Shown: positions 1-7,282 of the stretch, one piece after another
Layout: every line of letters begins with the position of its first letter
Position numbering within the stretch: position 1 is the first letter of the stretch
Assembly: GCA_026389975.1 (NCBI GenBank)
Contig: JAPLGV010000299.1
Span: 1-12,698, forward strand
Length of the DNA stretch: 12,698 nt
Direction: 5' to 3'
Source: Chloroflexota bacterium
GTDB taxonomy: Bacteria; Chloroflexota; Anaerolineae; Anaerolineales; Villigracilaceae
Position numbers and translations under genes: made by a program
Notes under the pieces: generated by a model
Database searches by the model: none
Told to the model about the DNA's origin: nothing
What the model saw: only the letters and a program-made list of their open reading frames with translations

Positions 1-134
1 ATTACCTGCCAGAATCTGATTATTACCAGCCTGTGGTATTACTCCTGTATTATGTATATGGGAGAGAATTCTGCTATGGTTGGCCGGAGAAGGATGCCTT
101 AGTAATCCGAAAGCATCTGCTTAGAGAAAAAAGC
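1..134 (+). other. Unresolved possible 3' end of an upstream gene
   Basis: Two plus-strand frames are open from the window edge. One stops at TAG 100-102, about 30 bases before the terminator at 135-167. The other runs to TAA 195-197, straight through the terminator, but its first 45 or so codons read more like protein (a segment ending WPEKDALVIRKHLL). Neither frame has clear codon bias and this stretch is more AT-rich than the genes that follow. A terminator just downstream suggests that some transcript ends here. I cannot name a product or choose a frame. Confidence 0.25.
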
Positions 135-167
135 AAAAAGACCGTCCAACCCCCGGGCGGTCTTTTT
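135..167. terminator. Bidirectional rho-independent terminator
   Basis: AAAAAGACCG (135-144) is perfectly complementary to CGGTCTTTTT (158-167). The stem extends inward by one G-T and two C-G pairs and closes on a C-rich loop. The A-tract on the left and T-tract on the right make it a plausible terminator in both directions. It separates whatever lies at the left edge from the Liv transporter leader. Confidence 0.85.
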
Positions 168-267
168 GGTAGAGGAGGCGCTTGCCAAACCAATTAACCC
201 ACACACCCAGTAATGTGGTTGTTTCAGGAACGGTGACGAGAGGATTATGTTCCCACTGCTTACAGGG
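168..267. other. Intergenic spacer
   Basis: I see no credible coding frame here. A poor -10-like TATGTT lies at 246-251, 16 bases before inverted-repeat copy A. That is the same spacing as the better TAGAAT before copy B (8199-8204). The promoter reading for this copy is weak. Confidence 0.3.
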
Positions 268-352
268 TACTGCGCAAAGATGTGAACTCAAATTGCTGTA
301 ATTACCCGTATTTTGATCGTTCAAAGTTCAGATATTTATGCAAGAAGCAGTA
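268..352 (+). repeat. 85-nt inverted-repeat element, copy A
   Basis: The element begins TACTGC and ends GCAGTA, and its internal arms (GTGAAC near 283-288, GTTCA at 326-330) can pair to form a long imperfect hairpin. The right arm carries an extra bulge (AAGAA, 342-346). Copy B at 8221-8305 has exactly the same length. By eye, the first 25 bases match at 20 positions and the last 27 at 23, while the central 33 bases differ except for a displaced CCCGT-ATTTT-GA block. It lies 107 bases before the Liv receptor gene. It could be a cis-regulatory leader or operator, or a MITE-like mobile repeat; the sequence alone does not decide. Confidence 0.75.
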
Positions 353-458
353 GGTTTCGAATATTATCTGAAGGAGGTGGTTTAGAAACTCGCGCAAGCC
401 TGGTCAGCTTACATTGTGCATACTGTTCAAACTAGCCAATTCTCTGGAGGAGAAACCC
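353..458 (+). promoter_or_regulatory. Leader before the Liv receptor gene, with orphan Shine-Dalgarno
   Basis: This leader contains a perfect AAGGAGGT at 371-378 with no ATG, GTG or TTG at a usable distance. The real ribosome binding site of the next gene is GGAGGAG at 446-452, seven bases before ATG 459. A TATTAT at 362-367 could be a -10 box but has no convincing -35. The leader may be a genuine 5' UTR or the remains of a displaced gene start. Confidence 0.4.
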
Positions 459-1664
459 ATGAAACGTTTATACTTTACCCTTTCTGTACTGATGGCCGCC
501 AGCATGATTCTGGCCGCCTGCGGCCCCGCCAAGACGACTGCCCCCGCAATTTGCTCCACCGATGCAGTCGGTTGCGCCGTAATCAAACCCGGCCAGACCA
601 TCAAAATCGGTATGGGCGCGCCCATGACCGGTGACAACGCGTCCTTCGGCCAGGATATTTCCCAGGCCGCCAAGATCGCCGTCTCAGATGCCGGCAAGTT
701 CCAGGGCTTTTCGTTCGAACTGGTCGCCGAAGATGACGGTGGTAATGCCGAAGGCGGCGCCTCCGTTGCCAACAAATTCGTTGCAGACCCGCAGGTTGTC
801 GCTATCGCCGGTCACATTTTCTCCGGCGCGACCCAGGCTGCCATGCCCATCTACGAAGCTGCTGGCATTCCAATGATGTCCCCGTCGGCCACCAACCCGC
901 CTCTGACCCAGAGCGGTTCAACGGTCTTCAACCGCGTGGTCTTCACCGATGCGGCCCAGGGCAAATTTGCTGCCACTTACCTATACAACAAACTGAATAT
1001 CCGCAAACTGGCGATCATACACGATGGTCAGGCTTACGGTCAGGGTCTTGCGGAAGTCGTCCAGACCGAAATCACCGCACTGGGTGCTGAAGTTGTAGCC
1101 TTCCAGGCCGTTACTCCTGGCGAAGCGGATTACAGCGCCGTTTTGGCCGATATCGCCTCCAAAGCTCCTGAAGCCATCTTCTTCGGTGGTTACACCTCTG
1201 AGGCGGTTGTCGTTGTCAACCAGATGAAACAGTCTGGCCTCGAGGGCGTTATCTTCTTTGGTGATGACGGCACCTTCGGACAGGACTTCCTTGACCGCAC
1301 CGGCGCAAACGGCGAAGGCGCTTATTCCACTTCGCTCGTCCCGCCCGCTTCGGATGCCAAAACTACGTTCGACGCTGCCTACCTGGCCGCGTACGGTCAA
1401 CCAGCCGGGAAGCTTTCCCCCTATACCTGGACTGCTTACGACGCCGCAGCCGTTTTGGTGGTAGCCATCGAGAGTGTGGCTGTCCTCGGTGGAGATGGCA
1501 ATCTGTATATCCCGCGCGCTGCATTGGTTGCTGCCGTCCGCGCTACCCATGATTACCAGGGTCTCTCTGGCATCGCCACCTGCGACGCCACCGGCGAATG
1601 CTCGGCTTCCGGCCCGGTCTTCAATATTGACCAGGGTGGTCAATGGGTTGAGGCCCCCAAATAA
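459..1664 (+). CDS. livK: Branched-chain amino acid-type ABC transporter substrate-binding lipoprotein
   Basis: This is the solute receptor of a Liv/HAAT ABC importer, a 401-residue type I periplasmic-binding fold protein (Peripla_BP_6, LivJ/LivK-like). I chose ATG 459 because GGAGGAG precedes it and a lipoprotein signal follows at once: Lys2-Arg3, a hydrophobic core and the lipobox LAAC with Cys21. It should therefore be a lipid-anchored outer-face receptor. A Cys pair at residues 32 and 39 precedes the mature domain, which opens KIKIGMGAPMTGDN-like near residue 50. The segment SPSATNPPLTQSG is the usual ligand-site loop, and another Cys pair lies in CDATGEC near the C terminus. The permease and ATPase genes follow. 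The substrate is unproven: this family also binds aromatic amino acids, amides and urea, and the livK symbol is by homology class only. Confidence 0.93.
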   Translation: MKRLYFTLSVLMAASMILAACGPAKTTAPAICSTDAVGCAVIKPGQTIKIGMGAPMTGDNASFGQDISQAAKIAVSDAGKFQGFSFELVAEDDGGNAEGGASVANKFVADPQVVAIAGHIFSGATQAAMPIYEAAGIPMMSPSATNPPLTQSGSTVFNRVVFTDAAQGKFAATYLYNKLNIRKLAIIHDGQAYGQGLAEVVQTEITALGAEVVAFQAVTPGEADYSAVLADIASKAPEAIFFGGYTSEAVVVVNQMKQSGLEGVIFFGDDGTFGQDFLDRTGANGEGAYSTSLVPPASDAKTTFDAAYLAAYGQPAGKLSPYTWTAYDAAAVLVVAIESVAVLGGDGNLYIPRAALVAAVRATHDYQGLSGIATCDATGECSASGPVFNIDQGGQWVEAPK

Positions 1665-1706
1665 ATTCGTGCGTTGTTTTCCGGCGCTCGTGTTATACAA
1701 TTAAAT

Positions 1707-1744
1707 AAATAGCGGGGCAAGCACCTCGCTTGCCCCGCTATTTT
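1707..1744 (+). terminator. Intrinsic terminator/attenuator between receptor and permease genes
   Basis: A perfect 16-bp stem pairs 1707-1722 with 1728-1743 around the five-base loop ACCTC. The GC-rich stem ends in AAAT/ATTT and runs into TTTT. It starts 43 bases after the receptor stop and ends 36 bases before the livH start. In ABC operons such a hairpin usually lets the receptor be made in excess of the membrane parts through partial termination. I infer that role here. Confidence 0.88.
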
Positions 1745-1779
1745 GTCTCCAGACCACTCCATCCTTGAGGAGAAGGGCC

Positions 1780-2880
1780 ATGCCCAATGTAAAACCGCCC
1801 GCCCGACGGGTTACCACATACAAAATCGTCCAGGGCATTATTGGGGTTGTGCTCGCCGGATACCTGATCTGGCGACTTTTCGTTGTATTTATAGCCAATC
1901 CATCCTACGGACCGGATACCTGGGCACGTTTTGCCATCGCCGGTCTCATCCTGGGAAGTGTTTATGCGCTGGTGGCCATCGGCTACACTCTGGTCTATGG
2001 GATCCTGCGCATGATCAATTTCGCACACGGCGATATTATGATGATTGGCGCGTTTGGGGGCTACTTCGTTTTCGAAGCGCTCAAAAGCATTCCGACCCCC
2101 ACACTTGCAGATCCAGAATTGACCTTCTTAAACGCTCACCCAGTTCTTTCGGTCATCGCAGCATTCATTGTGGGAGTTTCCATTGCAGCACTAAGCGGCT
2201 ATTTCCTTGAAAAAATCGCCTACCGGCCTCTGCGCGGCGCACCCCGTCTGGTGCCTCTTATTTCAGCAATTGGCGCATCCATTTTTCTGGAAAACGCCGC
2301 TCAACTGCTCTTTGGCGCACAACGGCGTGACTATGCCAATCCGATTGTGCTGACGCGTGGAGAAGGCTGGGGAATTCCAATTGGTGGTTCGAATGTTATC
2401 CTGACTTATACGGGTGTGTTGACCGTTGTAATTTCAACTTTAATCATGATCGCTCTATACCTGCTCGTTATGCGCACCCGATTGGGGCGTTCCATGCGGG
2501 CAGTTTCCGAAAACAAACAGGTAGCGGCGCTGATGGGCATTGACGTAGACGGCGTTATCAGCCGCACCTTCATCATTAGCGGCGCGCTGGCCGGAGCGGC
2601 AGGCGTGATGTGGGGTATCCACCTCGGCCTGGTCTACCATTTTGTCGGCTTCATCCCCGGCATCAAGGCCTTTACCGCTGCCGTGTTGGGCGGTATCGGC
2701 AATATCCCCGGTGCCATGATCGGCGGTCTGTTCCTGGGATTAGTTGAATCTCTGGGTCCGGCAGGGCTGGGAATCAATTTCCAACTCAAAGATGTGATTG
2801 CCTTTGGCATCCTGGTACTGGTGCTCATCTTCCGTCCAACCGGCATCATTGGTGAAGTACTCACCGAGGAGAAGGTGTGA
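1780..2880 (+). CDS. livH: Branched-chain amino acid-type ABC transporter permease LivH
   Basis: This is one of the two membrane subunits of the importer, 366 residues with about eight hydrophobic segments. ATG 1780 is preferred over the in-frame TTG at 1765 because the purine-rich AGGAGAAGG at 1768-1776 lies between them and serves as the ribosome binding site. The LivH signature stretch begins near residue 59 (GSVYALVAIGYTLVYG, then MINFAHGD). A cytoplasmic coupling loop contains RAVSENKQVAALMGID followed by the Ala/Gly-rich ISGALAGAAGVMWG. The end FRPTGIIGE is usual for the family. About 45 residues precede the signature, longer than in E. coli LivH. The stop overlaps the next gene in TGATG, so translation is probably coupled to livM. 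Confidence 0.95.
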   Translation: MPNVKPPARRVTTYKIVQGIIGVVLAGYLIWRLFVVFIANPSYGPDTWARFAIAGLILGSVYALVAIGYTLVYGILRMINFAHGDIMMIGAFGGYFVFEALKSIPTPTLADPELTFLNAHPVLSVIAAFIVGVSIAALSGYFLEKIAYRPLRGAPRLVPLISAIGASIFLENAAQLLFGAQRRDYANPIVLTRGEGWGIPIGGSNVILTYTGVLTVVISTLIMIALYLLVMRTRLGRSMRAVSENKQVAALMGIDVDGVISRTFIISGALAGAAGVMWGIHLGLVYHFVGFIPGIKAFTAAVLGGIGNIPGAMIGGLFLGLVESLGPAGLGINFQLKDVIAFGILVLVLIFRPTGIIGEVLTEEKV

Positions 2881-4460
2881 TGAAGAAACAACTTCGACAC
2901 GCAGTCAATGCCGGGGGCATTTTCGGCATTATCACCATCTTCCTGTTCTTAATCGGCTTCACTGGCACGGCCGCTGACCTGTTCAGCGACCTGTTTCGTA
3001 ACAAGAATGCTGCGCCCTTCCTCAGCCTGAATCCTCAGATGCTCAATATGCTCATCTTCCTCGGTCTGATCGGGCTGTGGGCCGGAGCGTATGGTTCTCG
3101 CAAAAGCAAAAGCCAGACGGACGATCCCTGGGGAGCAGCCCTGATCGGCGGGTTGACAGCCGGTCTGGTACATGGCCTGCTTGTCAGTGGCCTGGCGTTG
3201 CTGGTCGGGACCCTCAACCTGCGCGGCGTCCGAATTAATGTGTACCTGTCTGAATTGCTCCCGGATGCCATTAAGCTGTTCCTGGTGGGAAAAAGCCCCC
3301 TCCAGGGTGCAACTGTCCACATCGTTTTTCTGACCCTGACGGGGTTTCTCGGCGGGCTTTTGAGTCGCGGCGTTGGGCGCGGCAGTTGGCGGGTCCGGAG
3401 CGGAGCGGCATGGAACAGTATTTTAGAAAAAATCTCTCAACAGTCCATTGTCAAGCAGGTGCGCGGTAGTCGGAATACTCGTTACGTTGTCTACGGGATT
3501 CTTCTTCTGTTGGTATTCCTGTTGCCGTTGCGAGCCGGACCTTACTGGAACTACACCATCGGTACGGTCGGCATCTATGTGCTGCTCGGCTTGGGGTTGA
3601 ACATCGTAGTGGGACTGGCAGGCCTGCTTGACCTGGGATATGTGGCCTTCTTTGCAATTGGGGCCTACACGATGGCTTTGCTAACCGCGCCACAACCGCA
3701 TCACCTGATGTGGAGTTTTTGGATCGCCCTGCCGATTGGTGTCCTTCTGGCCGCGTTGACCGGGCTTTTGCTCGGGGCACCGGTGCTGCGTATGCGCGGC
3801 GACTACCTGGCAATCGTGACACTCGGCTTCGGCGAAATCATCCGGATCCTGAGTAAAAGCGACGCCCTGACGCCTTTCACCGGCGGACCGAGCGGGGTGA
3901 AGGCCATCGGCTTCCCAACCTTATTCGGGAAACCCTTCAACAGCGGGGTTGATTTTGTCTATCTGATTTTCCTGGCCGTGCTGCTGATCATCTTCGTCAC
4001 CAATCGGCTGCAAAACTCACGCGTCGGGCGCGCCTGGGAAGCCATGCGTGAAGACGAGACGGTGTCACGAGCCATGGGCATTAATACGCTGACCCAAAAA
4101 TTACTGGCCTTCGCCATTGGCGCGGCTTTTGCCGGGCTGGGTGGCGCGCTGTTTGCTTCGCGCAACGTATTTACCGGCCCGGAAGACCACAATTTGATGG
4201 TCTCCATCAACGTGGTGGCAGTGGTGATCGTGGGAGGCATGGGCAACATCCCCGGCGTGATCGCAGGCGCATTGATGCTCAAAGGTTTGCCGGAAGTTCT
4301 GCGCCAATTGGAAGACTACCGCGTAATGGTCTTTGGCGCCTTGCTGATCGTGATGATGCTCTGGCGGCCGGCCGGTATGATCCCATCTGCGCGCCGAAAA
4401 ATGGAGGTCGAAAAAGACAAAGGAGTAATAGAGACCCCCGATGAAGGGAGGGGGAAATGA
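2880..4460 (+). CDS. livM: Branched-chain amino acid-type ABC transporter permease LivM, with extended N terminus
   Basis: This is the second membrane subunit, 526 residues. I chose ATG 2880, which shares one base with the livH stop and follows GAGGAGAAGG; a GTG at 2877 is the alternative. The LivM core starts near residue 201 (YVVYGILLLLVFLLP) and contains LGLNIVVGLAGLLDLGYVAF, the coupling-loop sequence WEAMREDETVSRAMGIN and the closing LWRPAGMIPS. Ahead of the core lie about 200 extra residues with roughly four hydrophobic segments, for example near LLVSGLALLVGTLNL and HIVFLTLTGFLGGLL. E. coli LivM has a shorter N-terminal extension. The last residues are charged and soluble. The stop overlaps livG in ATGA, again suggesting coupled translation. 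Confidence 0.93.
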   Translation: MKKQLRHAVNAGGIFGIITIFLFLIGFTGTAADLFSDLFRNKNAAPFLSLNPQMLNMLIFLGLIGLWAGAYGSRKSKSQTDDPWGAALIGGLTAGLVHGLLVSGLALLVGTLNLRGVRINVYLSELLPDAIKLFLVGKSPLQGATVHIVFLTLTGFLGGLLSRGVGRGSWRVRSGAAWNSILEKISQQSIVKQVRGSRNTRYVVYGILLLLVFLLPLRAGPYWNYTIGTVGIYVLLGLGLNIVVGLAGLLDLGYVAFFAIGAYTMALLTAPQPHHLMWSFWIALPIGVLLAALTGLLLGAPVLRMRGDYLAIVTLGFGEIIRILSKSDALTPFTGGPSGVKAIGFPTLFGKPFNSGVDFVYLIFLAVLLIIFVTNRLQNSRVGRAWEAMREDETVSRAMGINTLTQKLLAFAIGAAFAGLGGALFASRNVFTGPEDHNLMVSINVVAVVIVGGMGNIPGVIAGALMLKGLPEVLRQLEDYRVMVFGALLIVMMLWRPAGMIPSARRKMEVEKDKGVIETPDEGRGK

Positions 4461-5260
4461 CCATCGCACTTGAAACCCGTGCCCTGACCAAGCAATTCGG
4501 CGGGTTGACCGCGGTCGACTCTGTAGACTTGGTGATTCAGGAAAATGCCATCTTCAGCGTTATCGGTCCAAACGGCGCCGGGAAGACAACTTTCTATAAC
4601 TGCATCACCGGCTTCTATGAACCCGATGCAGGCGAGGCGCTTTTCTATGGTAAATCGCTTGTCGGCCTGACGCCTGACCAGGTCACGTATCGCGGCATTT
4701 CCCGCACCTATCAGAACATTCGCCTGTTTGCAAACATGAGCGCCATTGAAAATATTCTGGTCGGTGAGCATGCCTGTCTGCGCGCCTCATGGCTGGAAGC
4801 AATTATCCGCACACCGCGCGTGATAAAAGAGGAGAAAGATGCGCTCGAAAAGGCGCGCCAACTGCTGAACTTCGTCGGCTTGAACAGTCTGGGCGACCAG
4901 TTGGCCCGCAACCTGCCCTATGGTGCCCAACGCAGACTGGAAATTGCACGCGCGCTGGCCAGCCAACCCCGCCTGCTCCTGTTGGACGAACCGACCGCTG
5001 GGATGAACCCACACGAGACGACCGATATGATGCACTTCATCCGTCGTCTGCGCGATGAACTGAGCATCACCATCCTGCTCATCGAACATGATATGCGCGT
5101 GGTAATGGGCATCAGCGAACAGATCGCCGTGCTCGATTACGGCGCGAAGATCGCCGAAGGAACGCCCGCCGAAATCCAACGTAACCCGCGCGTCATCGAA
5201 GCCTATCTCGGAAGCGGCGCCGCCTCCGGCCTGAACGATGCCGCCAAACAACCTGCCTGA
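4457..5260 (+). CDS. livG: Branched-chain amino acid-type ABC transporter ATP-binding protein LivG
   Basis: This is the first of the two ATPase subunits that power the LivHM channel from the cytoplasmic face; it has 267 residues, close to the usual 255. Walker A is GPNGAGKTT (37-45). The signature is PYGAQRRLEIARAL (from 154), the LivG-type variant of LSGGQ. Walker B is LLLLDEP with Asp177-Glu178, followed by TAGMNPHET, and the switch His is His211 in IEHDMRVVM. The ATG overlaps the livM stop in ATGA and the GGGAGGGGG run just upstream serves as ribosome binding site. All catalytic motifs are intact. Confidence 0.96.
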   Translation: MTIALETRALTKQFGGLTAVDSVDLVIQENAIFSVIGPNGAGKTTFYNCITGFYEPDAGEALFYGKSLVGLTPDQVTYRGISRTYQNIRLFANMSAIENILVGEHACLRASWLEAIIRTPRVIKEEKDALEKARQLLNFVGLNSLGDQLARNLPYGAQRRLEIARALASQPRLLLLDEPTAGMNPHETTDMMHFIRRLRDELSITILLIEHDMRVVMGISEQIAVLDYGAKIAEGTPAEIQRNPRVIEAYLGSGAASGLNDAAKQPA

Positions 5261-5275
5261 CCCGCGAGGTGACCT

Positions 5276-5989
5276 ATGGCAATGCTGGAAGTCAAAGATA
5301 TCCACACGTACTATGGCAATATCCACGCCCTGAAAGGTATCTCGCTGACGGTTGAACAAGGCGAAATTGTCACGCTGATTGGCTCCAACGGAGCCGGGAA
5401 AACGACCACCCTGCGCTCCATCTGCGGGCTGCAAAAACCCCGTACCGGCAGTATCCAACTTAATGGCGAGGATCTCAACTCATACAAAGCGCACCAGATT
5501 GTGTCAAAAGGTGTGGCAATGGTCCCGGAAGGACGCGGCATCTTCGCCCGCCTGACCGTGGCCGAGAACCTCGACCTGGGCGCTTACACGCGCAACGACC
5601 GCACTGCCATCCAGGAAGATTTGGAGCGTGTCTTTACAATCTTCCCACGCCTGAAAGAACGCCAGCGTCAGGTGGCCGGGACACTCTCCGGCGGCGAGCA
5701 ACAGATGCTTGCCACAGGACGGGCGCTGATGACCCGCCCACGCCTGCTCCTGATGGACGAACCCTCCATGGGCCTGGCCCCCGTTCTGGTGGAAGCAATT
5801 TTCGACGTTATCAAGGCCATCAACAAAGAGGGCACTACCATCCTGCTGGTGGAACAGAACGCCTTGATGGCGCTCTCAATTGCCCACCGCGGCTACGTCA
5901 TCCAGACCGGACAAATCGTCCTGCAAGATACAGCGGCCAACCTGAAAAACAACGAAACGGTCCAAAAGGCCTACCTGGGAATAGAATGA
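5276..5989 (+). CDS. livF: Branched-chain amino acid-type ABC transporter ATP-binding protein LivF
   Basis: This is the second ATPase subunit, 237 residues, the same size as E. coli LivF. Walker A is GSNGAGKTT (36-44), the signature is LSGGEQQML (from 137), and Walker B has Asp161-Glu162 in LLLMDEPSMGLAP. The switch region reads LLVEQNA, with Gln in place of His, which is normal for LivF. GAGGTG precedes ATG 5276 at good spacing; a second ATG two codons later (5282) is less well placed. The 15-base gap after livG keeps it in the same operon, and it is the last gene before the hairpin at 5999. Confidence 0.96.
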   Translation: MAMLEVKDIHTYYGNIHALKGISLTVEQGEIVTLIGSNGAGKTTTLRSICGLQKPRTGSIQLNGEDLNSYKAHQIVSKGVAMVPEGRGIFARLTVAENLDLGAYTRNDRTAIQEDLERVFTIFPRLKERQRQVAGTLSGGEQQMLATGRALMTRPRLLLMDEPSMGLAPVLVEAIFDVIKAINKEGTTILLVEQNALMALSIAHRGYVIQTGQIVLQDTAANLKNNETVQKAYLGIE

Positions 5990-5998
5990 ACCTGTCAG

Positions 5999-6030
5999 GT
6001 TGGGGCGGCAAACAAGCCGCCTCAACTGCT
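5999..6030 (+). terminator. Hairpin ending the liv operon
   Basis: GTTGGGGCGGC (5999-6009) pairs with GCCGCCTCAAC (6016-6026) through 11 bp with one G-T pair, around the loop AAACAA. It lies ten bases after the livF stop. The T-run that follows is short (TGCTTTAT), so termination may be incomplete. It overlaps the upstream part of the cinA promoter region. Confidence 0.65.
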
Positions 6031-6031
6031 T

Positions 6032-6037
6032 TATAAT
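6032..6037 (+). promoter_or_regulatory. -10 box TATAAT for cinA, implying a leaderless mRNA
   Basis: A perfect TATAAT ends six bases before the cinA ATG at 6044, so a normal transcription start would fall on or next to the start codon. No Shine-Dalgarno sequence lies between them. No good -35 is visible, because that region is taken up by the liv terminator hairpin. Confidence 0.5.
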
Positions 6038-6043
6038 CCACCT

Positions 6044-7282
6044 ATGCCTACCGCAGAGATTATCACCATTGGCACCGAACTCCTGCTCGGCGAGACCGCC
6101 GACACCAATACCCGCTTCATTGCGCGGGTACTGCGCGGCCTGGGCATAGACCTGTTCCGGGCACAGACCATCGGCGACAACGCCGGACGCATCACCGAAG
6201 CCGTCCGCCATGCGTTGGAACACGCTGATATCGTCATCACCACCGGCGGCCTCGGCCCCACCGTGGACGATCCCACCCGCCAGGCCATTGCCGACTCCGT
6301 GGGCGCGGCGCTCGAATTTCACCCGGAACTTTGGGAGCAGATCACCGCTCGCATCGCCCGTTACGGGCGCACGCCCACCGGGAACCAGAAGCGTCAGGCC
6401 TACATCCCCAAAGACGCCATCGTCATCGAAAATCCGGTCGGCACCGCCCCGGCCTTTATCGTGGAAATTTCCTCGCCCTCACCCCTTCGACTTCGCTCAG
6501 GGCAAGCCCTAACCCCTCTCTTCGCGAAGCACCCCCGAAGGGGGCAGGGAGACGGGAACAAAGTAGTTGTTTCCCTGCCCGGTGTACCCCGCGAGATGGA
6601 AACCCTATTGACCGACGCCATCGTTCCTTACCTGCAAAAACACTTCGACCTGCACGCAGTGCTCAAAATCCGCACGCTGCATGTCAGCGGACTTGGCGAA
6701 GGGATGATTGACGACCAGATCGGCGACCTGGAAACGCTCGCCAACCCGACCGTCGGCTTGACCGCCCACTCCGGCGTGGTGGACATCCGCATCGCCGCCA
6801 AAGCCGAGACCGAAGCCGAGGCGGGCCGGATGATCGCTGCCGTGGAACAGGACCTCCGCACCCGCCTGGGAGAGAACATCTTCGGCACAGATGACTGTAC
6901 TCTGGAAGGCGTCACTCTCGAAGCCATGGCGCAGCGGGGCTGGACCTTGGCCTGTCTCGAAATCAACCTGGAGGGCGCACTGCTGACGCGTTTTGCACGG
7001 ACTGGGCATCCAGCCTATCGAGACGGAAGCAGTCCCCAAGTCCGACCCGAAGCGCTGGCTGCCGAGACGGAATCCGTCCGCAAGCAGTTCGAGGCGTCCA
7101 CCGCGCTGGGCGTCGCCTATTCCCAGGACGGTGAAAAGCAAGACATCTACATCTTCCTCATCACGCCACTCGGAGAGGTTGAACGCCACCTAACTTACGG
7201 CGGCCACCCCGGGAACGCCCGGCGCTGGGCAGTCAACATGGCGCTGGATTGCCTGCGCCGCAGCGCACAGGAGGCCGGGTGA
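6044..7282 (+). CDS. cinA: CinA-family protein with repeat-derived insertion and degenerate amidase domain
   Basis: This is a 412-residue CinA-like protein. The N-terminal MoCF/COG1058 domain (about 1-260) is well preserved: IITIGTELLLGETADTN at the start, TTGGLGPTVDDPTRQA near residue 67, and VVVSLPGVPREME after residue 173. This domain is linked in other bacteria to pyridine-nucleotide repair (ADP-ribose pyrophosphatase). Residues 142-172 are an extra peptide coded by a palindrome-rich repeat between FIVE and KVVVSLPG, where relatives have only a few residues. The C-terminal third is aligned only loosely with the NMN-deamidase domain: the ESCTGG catalytic motif is absent (the matching place reads LACLEINLEGALL) and the domain is short. 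Deamidase activity is therefore doubtful. ATG 6044 lacks a Shine-Dalgarno but sits just after a -10 box. Confidence 0.88.
   Translation: MPTAEIITIGTELLLGETADTNTRFIARVLRGLGIDLFRAQTIGDNAGRITEAVRHALEHADIVITTGGLGPTVDDPTRQAIADSVGAALEFHPELWEQITARIARYGRTPTGNQKRQAYIPKDAIVIENPVGTAPAFIVEISSPSPLRLRSGQALTPLFAKHPRRGQGDGNKVVVSLPGVPREMETLLTDAIVPYLQKHFDLHAVLKIRTLHVSGLGEGMIDDQIGDLETLANPTVGLTAHSGVVDIRIAAKAETEAEAGRMIAAVEQDLRTRLGENIFGTDDCTLEGVTLEAMAQRGWTLACLEINLEGALLTRFARTGHPAYRDGSSPQVRPEALAAETESVRKQFEASTALGVAYSQDGEKQDIYIFLITPLGEVERHLTYGGHPGNARRWAVNMALDCLRRSAQEAG
6467..6559. repeat. Palindromic repeat inserted in frame within cinA
   Basis: The insert contains CCCTTCGACTTCGCTCAGGG (6484-6503), the exact palindrome CTTCGCGAAG (6520-6529) and the hairpin CCCCC-GAA-GGGGG (6532-6544). 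The encoded peptide includes LRLRSGQAL, a string I associate with dispersed palindromic repeats read through in Chloroflexota and some other genomes. The reading frame stays open, so CinA is made with about 25-30 extra residues in a loop. The exact edges are estimated from where CinA similarity stops and resumes. Confidence 0.7.

Noticed and set aside
121..324. 67-codon minus-strand frame across the terminator and copy A
   Set aside because: It crosses an intrinsic terminator and the inverted repeat and has no protein-like motif.
268..352. Purine, guanidine or ZTP riboswitch in the 85-nt element
   Set aside because: Despite a possible purine link, I could not find the conserved core sequences of these classes in copy A or B.
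414..458. Upstream TTG start for the receptor adding 15 residues
   Set aside because: It would bury the lipoprotein signal and it overlaps the ribosome binding site of ATG 459.
981..1700. 239-codon minus-strand frame
   Set aside because: It lies opposite the well-supported receptor gene and crosses into the hairpin spacer; it is a mirror of biased codon use.
1765..1779. TTG start for livH adding five residues
   Set aside because: The added codons are the Shine-Dalgarno of ATG 1780.
4787..5458. 223-codon minus-strand frame
   Set aside because: It lies opposite LivG and LivF, whose catalytic motifs fix the real strand.
6605..7189. 194-codon minus-strand frame opposite cinA
   Set aside because: It has no recognisable motif and no ribosome binding site, and the plus strand encodes recognisable CinA sequence.
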